DNA from: a virus | Length of the DNA: 23,397 bases | IMG/VR virus record: IMGVR_UViG_3300025120_000571 | Location: 1 to 23,397 of that record | Direction: 5' to 3' (one strand) | In this document: piece by piece, positions 12,463 through 20,060 of the stretch | Layout of the letters: every line of letters starts with the position of its first letter | Position numbering within the stretch: the first letter of the stretch is position 1 | The notes under the pieces: generated by a model | What the model saw: only the letters and a program-made list of their open reading frames with translations | Told to the model about the DNA's origin: nothing | The model's database searches: none | Position numbers and translations under genes: made by a program

Positions 12463-13185
12463 TTATAAACCTAGGTTAGGATATTTTTTTCTTCTAGCCT
12501 CAGCATATAACCGTTTCTGTTCTGGATCGCTTAAATCCAGTTTATTGATATCAACATCATTTAGAGAAGCGTCAGTGTTGGTGTTGGATGAACTACCGGC
12601 ACCAGCTGGACCAGCCTGGACGAAATGGGGATTAGATTTTAAAAACTCATCTACCAATCCATCTACAGACAAGGACTCACCCGTGTCAGAGTATCTAACT
12701 TGTCCAGTCTTACTGTCAATTACCTCAACCATTCCAAGTTCTGACATTTTAACCTGTTCTCTTACAAGTCTTACGACCTGTTCAGGGTTGATCGCTTTCT
12801 TGGTTGATGCCGCGTTAAGCAAGGCTCCATCCACTTTGATCTTTGTCAGTTCACTGGAGAGTTGACCAATTTTAGCATTAGACTTTTCAGCCTGTTGCTG
12901 TAAGATCTGTTCAAACTCACCTTTCCTTTTTTGCTCAGCCATTTGGGCCTGTTCTTCTTTAGCAATCAAGGTTTGATACTTCTCAACATCTACACCCTCA
13001 AATTTCTTTAACACTTTTGATTCTTCAGTTTTTCTTATCTTTGAAGCAATCGCATCAAGTTGTTCTTGTGTATAGGTTTTAGGTTCTGTCGATACCTCAT
13101 CCTCAGTTGGATTGTTTTTTATGACTTCTGGTTGAGCCTGAGTGGTCTCAACATTAATGTCCGTCAATGATGGTTCTTGTGTCAT
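12463..13185 (-). CDS. Capsid scaffold protein
   Basis: 240 residues, highly charged and mostly coiled coil (about 50-120, e.g. YQTLIAKEEQAQMAEQKRK), with an acidic Glu/Thr-rich N terminus and a low-complexity Gly/Ser/Asn linker (about 190-208). The layout and place directly upstream of the capsid gene define a scaffold that directs shell assembly and then leaves. The start is set at ATG 13185 because AAGGAG (13200-13195) is nine bases from it; the GTG at 13191 is only three bases from it. The gene begins inside the end of the preceding 118-residue gene. Confidence 0.85.
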   Translation of the reverse strand: MTQEPSLTDINVETTQAQPEVIKNNPTEDEVSTEPKTYTQEQLDAIASKIRKTEESKVLKKFEGVDVEKYQTLIAKEEQAQMAEQKRKGEFEQILQQQAEKSNAKIGQLSSELTKIKVDGALLNAASTKKAINPEQVVRLVREQVKMSELGMVEVIDSKTGQVRYSDTGESLSVDGLVDEFLKSNPHFVQAGPAGAGSSSNTNTDASLNDVDINKLDLSDPEQKRLYAEARRKKYPNLGL

Positions 13186-13510
13186 CGTCACTTTCTCCTT
13201 TTTTGTTTAGGTCTGATTTGACCGTGTTATAGTTATATTTACCGTGATTGCGTCCATCTTTGTAGACAAAGGGATTTACAATCTCTTTGCCTTCATTCTG
13301 TGATGGTGCATACAACGATAGTAGTTCAAGCCCAAGGGCGTGTGCCACAGACTTGATATTAACAAGAGCCTTCCTTGCCCTAATGGCAAATCTCATAGAA
13401 GGATTCTTCATTAATTTTTCTTGGTTGGAGAAATACTCCAAACATAATTTTTTAAACTGTTCGTGTCTTGCTGATTCGACTGGTTGTCTGTATAATCTTC
13501 TTCTAACCAT
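13154..13510 (-). CDS. Hypothetical basic helical protein (118 residues)
   Basis: Directly follows the 51-residue membrane peptide (TAAATG, no gap) and overlaps the scaffold start by about 30 bases. Arg/Lys-rich N terminus (VRRRLYRQPVESARHEQFKK) with two amphipathic helices (about 15-35 and 40-65, FAIRARKALVNIKSVAHALG), then a polar tail with KDGRNHGKYNYNT and an acidic DDD. The helix pattern could bind nucleic acid. No recognised family. The overlap with scaffold suggests coupled production, perhaps in amounts linked to head assembly. Confidence 0.7.
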   Translation of the reverse strand: MVRRRLYRQPVESARHEQFKKLCLEYFSNQEKLMKNPSMRFAIRARKALVNIKSVAHALGLELLSLYAPSQNEGKEIVNPFVYKDGRNHGKYNYNTVKSDLNKKGESDDDTRTIIDGH

Positions 13511-13666
13511 TTATTTTCTCTCATTGATCTTGTTGATCAGTTCAAATGCTACTTTGACTTTCTCTTCTAACACTTTGATACGATAGTGTGCCTGTGCCAA
13601 TGTCACTATCAACAGCACGAATGCTACAAAAATGGGCCACAGTGCTGTCAGTGTTTGTATGTCCAT
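13511..13666 (-). CDS. Small single-span membrane peptide with a coiled-coil tail (51 residues)
   Basis: Starts at the ATG that shares a base with the stop of the SpeD-like gene (TAATG, 13668-13664). A longer frame from 13723 lies inside that gene and is not needed. The peptide has a short N-terminal segment, one hydrophobic span (about 8-25, ALWPIFVAFVLLIVTLAQA) and an amphipathic helix with heptad-like leucines and valines (YRIKVLEEKVKVAFELINKI). It resembles small membrane proteins found in head or lysis modules. A holin or spanin role is possible but unproven; there is no endolysin nearby. Confidence 0.7.
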   Translation of the reverse strand: MDIQTLTALWPIFVAFVLLIVTLAQAHYRIKVLEEKVKVAFELINKINERK

Positions 13667-14109
13667 TAGTCGTATACCACCTCGTCTGTCCAGTTGGTGT
13701 TGTATTGTTTGTTGTCCCACCAACTTAATTCATTGTTGTCTAATGTTTTGAATCCATGCTCTCTGTCAATGTATTTGTAATCCACTTTCTCCAAATCAAA
13801 CTGTGCCAACCAATTGAATATGGTTTTTATTTTGAAATCTTTGCAACTGTAAACATCCAATTGAATAACTGATGGTTGTAACCAACTGTGAAATGTTATT
13901 GAACTGGTGTCTATAATTGCAACAGAACTGTATCCTTCATTACCATCAACATCACTCCATTTGGTGTGTGGTCCTGACAGTATGTTCATATCAATGTTTT
14001 TGATTAGGCTTTTCATTTCGTTGTCTAAACGTTCTCTGTCTTTGAATAAAGGTGGTGAGTTTACTTCAGCTCTCACTAACAGATGTTTATGCACTAGTCT
14101 TGGATTCAT
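13666..14109 (-). CDS. speD-like: S-adenosylmethionine decarboxylase-like protein (SpeD family, class 1B type)
   Basis: 147 residues. In known SpeD enzymes a Ser becomes the pyruvoyl cofactor after self-cleavage, and decarboxylated SAM feeds spermidine synthesis. Here the segment VAIIDTSSITFHSW followed by LDVYSCKDF aligns with the family's pyruvoyl-Ser, His and Cys region: S69, H74 and C89 have the same 5- and 15-residue spacing as Ser63, His68 and Cys83 of the Thermotoga enzyme. The N-terminal HKHLLV strand and helix also fit. Odd points: Thr68 replaces the usual Glu before the Ser, and the PE after the His-x-Trp is LQ, so substrate could differ. It lies in the head module, between portal and scaffold, with AAAGGAAA before ATG 14109. 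Confidence 0.85.
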   Translation of the reverse strand: MNPRLVHKHLLVRAEVNSPPLFKDRERLDNEMKSLIKNIDMNILSGPHTKWSDVDGNEGYSSVAIIDTSSITFHSWLQPSVIQLDVYSCKDFKIKTIFNWLAQFDLEKVDYKYIDREHGFKTLDNNELSWWDNKQYNTNWTDEVVYD

Positions 14110-14452
14110 TTGGTTTTCCTTTTCTAGCTTTATTTAATATTACTAAATCCTGCTGTATTAAAATTGGTGTTGGTGCTGAATGACCCTTGTATTGTGGATG
14201 TGAATACAACCACTCCTCTGTGGGTCTGTCCTCATTCAATCTGTAGTGTATGTTGCAAAGGACCCTGCCACTTGCGTTTGGATGTAGCCACATTCGTGCC
14301 ACATAATCCCCCAGTGGTGTAATCTTTGTTTCACCACGCCAACGTTGCACATCAATCTTTTGTTTTAGCCAGTATGCTTTGCTCCAAGGACACACGGATG
14401 TGATTGAAGCAAAGTATTCTGTCCAATTAACCTCTTTTTTTCTTACCGCCAC
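14087..14452 (-). CDS. Hypothetical protein (121 residues), GTG start
   Basis: Begins with GTG 14452 (AAAGG eight bases before) inside the end of the basic mini-protein frame and ends inside the start of the SpeD-like gene. The protein has a Trp-rich N-terminal half (EVNWTEYFASITSVCPWSK, then RWRGE) and a compact middle (ARMWLHPNASGRVLCNIHYR) with 7 Trp in total, 2 Cys and several His. Basic C terminus (NKARKGKPNESK). No family recognised. It could be a small nucleic-acid-binding or virion protein; position beside SpeD suggests the same functional unit. The next in-frame Met is residue 54, so the GTG is the only good start. Confidence 0.6.
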   Translation of the reverse strand: MAVRKKEVNWTEYFASITSVCPWSKAYWLKQKIDVQRWRGETKITPLGDYVARMWLHPNASGRVLCNIHYRLNEDRPTEEWLYSHPQYKGHSAPTPILIQQDLVILNKARKGKPNESKTSA

Positions 14453-14660
14453 GTTTGCCGCCTTTAGACGCCATAGGCTTCTTCTTTTTTTTAGCCATTA
14501 TGCTCTCCTTTATTGTTGCCCACCATCCAACCCAACCTTTGAGTAAAGATTTCACCTCACAAATACATTTTCTTTTCATTCGTCGTGACATCTTATCTAA
14601 GAGTTTTTCAATCTCGTAAATTCTAATCTTAAGGTTATTCTTGTGGTGTTTCTTGTTCAT
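14427..14660 (-). CDS. Very basic small protein; 77-residue frame, probably expressed from an internal start as 23 residues
   Basis: The frame from ATG 14660 overlaps the portal end by 26 bases and lacks a ribosome binding site. Inside it, ATG 14498 is preceded by AAAGGAG (14511-14505) at a good distance and gives a 23-residue peptide, MAKKKKKPMASKGGKRGG then KKKRG, with 12 of 23 residues Lys or Arg. I favour the short form, but cannot exclude the long one (contains MSRRMKRKCICEVKSLLKGW, also basic). A DNA-condensing or charge-neutralising role is inferred from composition and the place in the head module. An A7 run near the end (about 14433-14439) lies where the next gene's frame also runs. 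Confidence 0.5.
   Translation of the reverse strand: MNKKHHKNNLKIRIYEIEKLLDKMSRRMKRKCICEVKSLLKGWVGWWATIKESIMAKKKKKPMASKGGKRGGKKKRG
14496..14511 (-). promoter_or_regulatory. Ribosome binding site for the 23-residue basic peptide
   Basis: AAAGGAG (14511-14505) followed six bases later by ATG (14498-14496). It is the strongest ribosome binding site between portal and SpeD-like gene and decides the likely start of the basic peptide within the longer 77-residue frame. Confidence 0.6.
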
Positions 14661-16200
14661 TGCTGAAAAACTTTGCGATCTCTGGATGTAGTTCTTTAAT
14701 TTGTTCGTCAGTCATACCTTGTTCTATCATGGATCTCATATGTGCTACCATGTCATTTTGATCTGTCATGGGTGCGTGTGTCAATGTGTCCATTGGTTGT
14801 TGCTGATTCATTGCATCTAGTTCGTCTTCGTCTTTAGCAAGTAGTTCTTTGATTTTTTGATTTATTATTTCTCTGGTCATGGTGTTATCAGATTTTGTTA
14901 TAAGAGCCGCTGTTTCTGCCACTTTTTTAAGTATGTCCATGTCTAAGTTTTTATCTCTGATATGGAACGCCATTGGATATTTTACTGATCCTGTCCATGC
15001 TTGTCCTTGCCATCTAGAGAACAATCTCCAAATTTGTTCTTCAGCAAGTTCTAGGTTCTTTGCTTTCTCACAGAGCTTAGCATCTAAGAGTTGGAACTCC
15101 GCTTGCTGTGATACCCCGGACATCTGTCTAGTTTCAATTGCTCTGATGGCTCCCATGTGTGCCATTCTATCAATGCTTTTTATTGTTTGGTCTATAGTTT
15201 TTAATATGGCATCTAGGTTTGATCCATTTGGTTGCAACAAGAATGGACGAGTCTCTGCTGTGACTGTGTCACTCATTGTTATCACAGCACCTGCACCTGC
15301 TGTTGCTTCTGTTTCTCTGTCTTTTACAAGTGTTGGGTGATTGGTTAATCTAATAAGTTGTTCTGCTTCTGAATAAAGTGAGAACAAGAAGTTTTGATTG
15401 TCTGCTATGTCTCCTACGTCTGAAACACCTATGCCTCTGATTGGTGATCTAGCGGCATAACACCACACAGCTGGTATAACACCAATTGGATTGGGTTTCC
15501 TGTCTATCATTGTCATTGGTTTGTTGGACTTTGCATCAAAAGATTCTAAGTATATCTCATCTTTGGTCCAAGTTCTAACATGATATGAATCTGCTTCATT
15601 GTGTGTTCTGCTGTCTGTTTCTAAAAACTTAACGTATTGTAATTCGTAATGTCCTGATGGTAGTCTAGTCCAATGCCAATCTATCACATTCTCTGGAGTG
15701 TATAATGTTGCATATGGACGTATGCCTTGTTCTAATTCTTCTGCTCTTGTGCCTACTGCTGTTTCTGGTCTGTCTACCAAAACCACACAGTGACCATACA
15801 CTGAGCTCATTATGTTGACGTCTCTCATAAATGATTGCCAACTTCTGCCTTCCATGTCAGCATCTTCTAAGAAGTTTTCAACTTCAGCCATTCCTTTTAG
15901 ATTGCCTAGTTCTCTCTTTGGTTCATTTCTAAACAAGAAACTGTTGTAGATATGGATGATACTTTTTACATGATTGTCTAATGGTGTCTGTCTAAGTCTT
16001 GCTGTGAATTCGCCCTCTGTCTCATACACATATCTTGTTAGATATTTTCCTAATTTGTATTGCACACCACCTAGGTATGATCTCATTAGGTAGTTCCATC
16101 TAGGAATGTATGCTGAATATTCGCTGTGAACAGGAAGTCCTTCTGCGTGGAAGTTCTCGTCGGAAGGGTGTTGGTTTAGTAGATAATTTTGTTCAGCCAT
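14635..16200 (-). CDS. Portal protein (DUF4055-like)
   Basis: 521 residues directly after the large terminase. The portal is a dodecameric ring at one capsid vertex, through which DNA is packed and released. Portal-like features: an N-terminal helix set with YIPRWNYLMRSYLGGVQYK (about 31-49), a wing domain with VYGHCVVLVDRP (about 134-145) and GIRPYATLYTPENVIDW (about 156-172), the stem/clip region RETEATAGAGAVITM, the crown helix (LLDAKLCEKAKNLELAEEQIW, about 371-391) and a Gln/Met-rich acidic C terminus. The order and the wing phrases best match DUF4055-type portals. AGGAG lies before ATG 16200, three bases after the TerL stop. Confidence 0.85.
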   Translation of the reverse strand: MAEQNYLLNQHPSDENFHAEGLPVHSEYSAYIPRWNYLMRSYLGGVQYKLGKYLTRYVYETEGEFTARLRQTPLDNHVKSIIHIYNSFLFRNEPKRELGNLKGMAEVENFLEDADMEGRSWQSFMRDVNIMSSVYGHCVVLVDRPETAVGTRAEELEQGIRPYATLYTPENVIDWHWTRLPSGHYELQYVKFLETDSRTHNEADSYHVRTWTKDEIYLESFDAKSNKPMTMIDRKPNPIGVIPAVWCYAARSPIRGIGVSDVGDIADNQNFLFSLYSEAEQLIRLTNHPTLVKDRETEATAGAGAVITMSDTVTAETRPFLLQPNGSNLDAILKTIDQTIKSIDRMAHMGAIRAIETRQMSGVSQQAEFQLLDAKLCEKAKNLELAEEQIWRLFSRWQGQAWTGSVKYPMAFHIRDKNLDMDILKKVAETAALITKSDNTMTREIINQKIKELLAKDEDELDAMNQQQPMDTLTHAPMTDQNDMVAHMRSMIEQGMTDEQIKELHPEIAKFFSNEQETPQE

Positions 16201-16203
16201 TTA

Positions 16204-17442
16204 TTATGCTCCTGTTTTAACCGTGAATCTTTGCGGCCTTGTTGATGTAAAATCTCGTGTGATTGGATATAAAAATGAAATTAGGTATCCTAAAGCGTCA
16301 TTCATATGATCTAGTCCACTTGTTTTGTCCGGCAACGAAGTTCCTTCTTTGTAACATTGTTTGCTTATGCTATTTAACACATTCCTAACCTTAGGGTGAA
16401 AGATAACACTTCTGATGTCTGCACTAGAACACAGTTTAGAATTGACACTGTTGACCCTGTCTCTGATTGCCATGTGCCTGTTTGGAACCTTGCATATAAA
16501 TCCTGCATTTTGTAAAATTGAAAGATCCGTCTTACCACCTGCTGAAGTCCTTCTCTGTCTCGATGCTGGATCTGGATAGAATATTATTTTTTTGTTTTTG
16601 TATCTGTTGTGTATCTCTTTACACAATTCGTCTGTGTTTGAACTCCAAATTTGTATCTCATCAAAAACATACACTATATTGTTTTTGATGTATGACACCA
16701 CAGCACTCATAGGATCCAAGTTAAAATCTCCTCCTATGTGAAGCACGTTTACATCATCAGGCACTTCAAAATGTTTAACATTGTGTTTCATATCAAAACC
16801 ATAATATATCACTCCTGAGAACGTCTCCCACGTCGACTCGTATTCTTGTCTGAATGTTTTAGCATCTAGATCTTTCCTTGCTTGTTCTATCTCTTCAGCG
16901 TCTACAAATCCACCTTGAAGTGTGGTGTAGAGCCAACTGTTCCACTCTTGTTCTGTTTGATCCTGTCCTCGTTGATACAAGTCGTGAAACCAATTCATTC
17001 CTTTGGGTGTTCCGCAGAACAATGCTTTGCCTTTGGTGTCTGATAGTGTGGGTCTGAGTGTCGCCGTGAATGCACTCTCAGAAATATCTGCACATTCATC
17101 CATTACCAAAAAGTCTATACCAACACCCCTCAATGAATCAGGATTGTCAGCACCTCTTAAACATATCCTTGATCCGTTCTTTAGAAATATTGAAAGTTCT
17201 GCTTCATTAACCCTGTTGATCCATCTTAGATCTTGTAGTATTTTTTTAATTTGGACCCATGCAATCTGTTTGGCTTGTCTGTATGATGGTGCCACATACC
17301 AGCACACTTTACCAGGTGTCCTTGCGACATAACATAGTTCTCTGATTGCTAGTGTGGTTTTGCCAAATCGTCTGCCAGTGACTAAGACCTTAAATCTGCT
17401 TGAATCTTTAGCCACTACCTGTTGTGGTTCAGATAGTTTCAT
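16204..17442 (-). CDS. terL: Terminase large subunit (packaging ATPase and nuclease)
   Basis: 412 residues. Drives DNA packaging through the portal and cuts the concatemer. Walker A lies at 22-30 (TGRRFGKTT), Walker B with catalytic Glu at 111-116 (FLVMDE), coupling motif III at 142-147 (FCGTPK). The RNase H-like nuclease has Asp at 239 and 243 (GGDFNLDP) and a late Asp pair near 380 (GLDHMNDALGYLI). ATPase and nuclease domains are both complete. It is preceded by the small subunit and followed by the portal in the standard order. The ribosome binding site is weak (GGAAG about 14 bases up), so coupling from the small subunit is likely. Confidence 0.95.
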   Translation of the reverse strand: MKLSEPQQVVAKDSSRFKVLVTGRRFGKTTLAIRELCYVARTPGKVCWYVAPSYRQAKQIAWVQIKKILQDLRWINRVNEAELSIFLKNGSRICLRGADNPDSLRGVGIDFLVMDECADISESAFTATLRPTLSDTKGKALFCGTPKGMNWFHDLYQRGQDQTEQEWNSWLYTTLQGGFVDAEEIEQARKDLDAKTFRQEYESTWETFSGVIYYGFDMKHNVKHFEVPDDVNVLHIGGDFNLDPMSAVVSYIKNNIVYVFDEIQIWSSNTDELCKEIHNRYKNKKIIFYPDPASRQRRTSAGGKTDLSILQNAGFICKVPNRHMAIRDRVNSVNSKLCSSADIRSVIFHPKVRNVLNSISKQCYKEGTSLPDKTSGLDHMNDALGYLISFLYPITRDFTSTRPQRFTVKTGA

Positions 17443-17451
17443 TAGTAGTAA

Positions 17452-17757
17452 TTATTCTTCCCAAGGAAGTGGTGCAGTATTTTCTTGTTCTGTTGGTGTG
17501 TCTTTTTGATCTAGGTATTGTTTGCCCATCCAGATAAGCATTCTCACATCGCCTTGTAGTGCTTTTTCCATTTGTGCTCTTCTTAAACTTTTCTTACCTT
17601 CTGATCTACCCTTGTCTATGATTGCTGAATATCTTTTTTCAAGTGTTGCCACAGAGGTTCCGGCACAGTCTGCTATTTCTTTCAGTGTGCAGTGTAGGGT
17701 GGCTAATTTAAAAATTAGATCCCTGTCTAGTTTGTAATGTTTTTGTGTGTCAGCCAT
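17452..17757 (-). CDS. terS: Terminase small subunit
   Basis: 101 residues. Recognises the packaging site and loads the large subunit. A helix-turn-helix lies at about 22-48 (LHCTLKEIADCAGTSVATLE), and the C-terminal core has RRAQMEKALQGDVRMLIWMG then KQYLDQKD (about 60-87), characteristic of this family. The acidic end (PLPWEE) probably contacts the large subunit. TAATG shares one base with the stop of the Ig-like gene before it; nine bases separate its stop from TerL. Confidence 0.9.
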   Translation of the reverse strand: MADTQKHYKLDRDLIFKLATLHCTLKEIADCAGTSVATLEKRYSAIIDKGRSEGKKSLRRAQMEKALQGDVRMLIWMGKQYLDQKDTPTEQENTAPLPWEE

Positions 17758-18101
17758 TATGCTTGTTTGTCCTCTACCACTATTCTAAAATGTCTTGCAT
17801 CTGTGTTGCCTTGTGAAGTTACAACTTTGGCTTTGATGTTGTATATGTTGCCGTCAGTGCCACCATTCAATCTAATGTTTGTAACAGCGCCTGTTATGGT
17901 TACGTCAGTGCCTGCATTTGTTGGCAGTGCCAGTGGTGCCGCATCGCCTGAAATTGTTTCAATAGTAACAGTGCAACTGCTTAAACTGTCACCTGCTGGT
18001 AACCAGTCTGTCCAATCAAGTCCGTATTTCACATTGGCGTCACTGTCTTTGGTTATGAATAATCCTTTGTTATCGGATTTAAAACCTGTTAAATTTGCCA
18101 T
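17757..18101 (-). CDS. Ig-like virion surface protein (114 residues)
   Basis: A short beta-sandwich protein: DWTDWLPAGDSLSSCTVTIE (about 29-48), then DVTITGAVTNIRLNGGTDGN (about 66-85) and YNIKAKVVTSQGNTDARHF. The pattern of strand, W-L-x-x-G-D, and G-T-D-G-x-x-Y is common in small phage Ig-like proteins near terminase genes, which decorate heads or tails. It is coupled by TAATG to the 648-residue protein and to TerS. The function on the particle is inferred. Confidence 0.7.
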   Translation of the reverse strand: MANLTGFKSDNKGLFITKDSDANVKYGLDWTDWLPAGDSLSSCTVTIETISGDAAPLALPTNAGTDVTITGAVTNIRLNGGTDGNIYNIKAKVVTSQGNTDARHFRIVVEDKQA

Positions 18102-20047
18102 TATGTTTCACTCCTCACTCTTGGTGTTGAAAATCTATCTGTTATGCTTGGTATTTTTAATTTGTGTGTTCTTGTTTCTTGCATAATTTTTGTCAGTCTG
18201 TTTTCGTTGATGATAGTATTTAAACGATTTTCTTCCATAATCGCCGTAATTCTATTTTCAGTTGGTATCACTATGGTTCTTGTTTCTGCATCTACTGTGA
18301 TTATGTTGTAAGGATCTGTCTGTGTTAGTAGTCTACCTACATTTAAAGTGGATGCCAAAGCATTAAAGGTTGGAACTGTGGGTGCATATTTTATATGTGC
18401 AACAAAGTCTGTTGTGAAAGCACTTGGTGCCGTGTCTGTGATATCTGACTTAACATTTCCTACAGCCAATGCAAAATTAAATGCTGATCCAATAGTCTGT
18501 GTTGTGTCTTGTTTGTGACTGGCTGTTGCTGTTAATGTGAAAGCAGAACTTAAAGTTAGTGGTTCTAGGTTGTCTTTGAAATCAACATCGCTGACTGCTA
18601 ACGTGAATGCTGATGCCAACGTGGTGTTTGGTATGTCAATTAAGCCTTGTGCCGTGGCTGACACAGTGAATGCAGATGCTAATGTCTGTGCACCTGGATT
18701 CTGAACAAATGCTGATGTGTCTGACAGTGTAAATGCTGATGTTAGTGCCGACTCGGCAAATTTAACATGTAGGTGATCCACATCTGCCATGGTGAACACA
18801 CTAGCAAATACAAATTCTCTGTTCCATGTGTTGCCAGGCCATTGATCCCAAGTTGCTTCGTCACCTATCCAAGTGCCATATGTCCAATTGTTCCAAGTGT
18901 CAGTTGTAAGATCATTCCACTCATATTCAGCGTCATTGGTGTATCCACCTTTGACATATCCTGACACAATGAATGGATTGTTTGAAAATTGATTCCAAGT
19001 GTAATCACCTTCCACATCAAATTTGACTGTGTTTGCTTCTGTGAGTGTTGCCGCACTTGTGATTGTTGTAACTCCGCTTGGTTTGAATGTTGGTTCAATA
19101 GTCATTGTGAAAGCACTTGCGGCTGTCACTGGATCCATTTTTACAAAATTGAAAGTGGTTGCTTGTAATTCAAAAGTAGATGCTAGTGCTACTGTGGGTT
19201 TAAACACTAGCCCATGCGTGGTTGACATGGTAAAATTGGATGCCATCGTGGTTAATGGTGCTATCACAAAGTTTTCTGATGCTTCTGTTAGTGAAAATGC
19301 TGTGTTTACTGATACAGGTCCTGCGTCTCTTACTAAAAAACTATCTTCTGTGAATGTGAATGCTGATGCAAATGCCGGCAGTGTGTGACTGCTGTCTGAT
19401 CCATCAATTACTATTTCATCAGCCTCCCAGGTTCTTGACAATGGACCACTAATAAAACATCTTACATTGGTAATAGTAGTGTCAGGTATAGAGTTATCTG
19501 GATTACCACTAGATGCAAGGATTTTAATTTTGTTTAGTATGGTGTTTTGATTAAGTCCTCCTGTTTGTGTGGTTACATCACTACCTGTCTGTGTGAGATT
19601 TGGGACATCGCCCCTTGCAAGGGTAAAATTTGTGGCTGTGCCTGAGGAATTTACAGTTGTGCTATTAATAGTTGTTGAACCAGTGGCTCTTATGGATACG
19701 CCTGATCCTGCTGAAGAAACAGTAAAATTGCTTTGAACTGCTGGATTAAAATCAACAGAACATCTCGAAGCAGGAACATTGTAGCCTGATACAGTGTCAG
19801 CAATTCTGTAATCATCTATTGTGATTAGTTGTGTAAAATCTTTACTTTCTGGAGCCGCTGTGTTTAATGTAACAGTTCCAAATTGATTGTTACCAGTGCC
19901 GGTGTCGGTAGCATTGGTGATAGTGAAATCTTGACCAGAGCCTGTGTTAGACGCTTGGTGTGTGATGTTGCCTATAGATACACTTGGGTCGTTGGGAAAA
20001 TTATTCGTAACCGTTTCGTGTCGAATAATTTTACGTGTAGTTGCCAC
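18101..20047 (-). CDS. Large repetitive virion surface protein (648 residues)
   Basis: Starts with GTG 20047, with GGAGG eight bases before, overlapping no gene. Four regions: a Ser/Thr/Asn-rich beta N-terminal part (1-215); about eleven degenerate units of roughly 20-30 residues around S-A-F-T (e.g. ALTSAFTLSDTS, TLASAFTVSATA, TLSSAFTLTATA; about 220-560); a Trp-rich insert (about 355-420, with WNQF, WNDL and WDQWPGNTWN); and five 9-residue repeats at the C terminus (588-632: ETRTIVIPT, ENRITAIME, ENRLNTIIN, ENRLTKIMQ, ETRTHKLKI). Such modular beta proteins make fibres or adhesive coats on the virion. It shares TAATG with the Ig-like gene. No enzyme motif is visible. Confidence 0.75.
   Translation of the reverse strand: MATTRKIIRHETVTNNFPNDPSVSIGNITHQASNTGSGQDFTITNATDTGTGNNQFGTVTLNTAAPESKDFTQLITIDDYRIADTVSGYNVPASRCSVDFNPAVQSNFTVSSAGSGVSIRATGSTTINSTTVNSSGTATNFTLARGDVPNLTQTGSDVTTQTGGLNQNTILNKIKILASSGNPDNSIPDTTITNVRCFISGPLSRTWEADEIVIDGSDSSHTLPAFASAFTFTEDSFLVRDAGPVSVNTAFSLTEASENFVIAPLTTMASNFTMSTTHGLVFKPTVALASTFELQATTFNFVKMDPVTAASAFTMTIEPTFKPSGVTTITSAATLTEANTVKFDVEGDYTWNQFSNNPFIVSGYVKGGYTNDAEYEWNDLTTDTWNNWTYGTWIGDEATWDQWPGNTWNREFVFASVFTMADVDHLHVKFAESALTSAFTLSDTSAFVQNPGAQTLASAFTVSATAQGLIDIPNTTLASAFTLAVSDVDFKDNLEPLTLSSAFTLTATASHKQDTTQTIGSAFNFALAVGNVKSDITDTAPSAFTTDFVAHIKYAPTVPTFNALASTLNVGRLLTQTDPYNIITVDAETRTIVIPTENRITAIMEENRLNTIINENRLTKIMQETRTHKLKIPSITDRFSTPRVRSET
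18152..18286 (-). repeat. Five 9-residue repeats (27 bp each) in the fibre protein
   Basis: The encoded units begin E-(N/T)-R and carry hydrophobic residues at positions 4 and 6-8: ETRTIVIPT, ENRITAIME, ENRLNTIIN, ENRLTKIMQ, ETRTHKLKI. A 9-residue period with alternating hydrophobics suits a beta-roll or small beta-helix. Confidence 0.75.
18390..19390 (-). repeat. Degenerate S-A-F-T repeats with a Trp-rich insert
   Basis: About eleven copies of a unit with core S-A-F-(T/N) followed by hydrophobic-x and an acidic or polar run. They stand either side of a Trp-rich segment (about 18780-18990) containing eight or nine Trp in about 65 residues. Repeats are diverged at DNA level, so they are old or under selection for protein shape. 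Confidence 0.65.
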
Positions 20048-20060
20048 AAGGAAGTCCTCC

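Noticed and set aside
13186-13191. GTG start for the scaffold gene
   Set aside because: Only three bases from AAGGAG; the ATG six bases later has workable spacing.
13667-13723. Longer start for the membrane peptide (70 codons)
   Set aside because: The extra codons lie within the SpeD-like gene. The TAATG start gives a compact peptide with the span near its N terminus.
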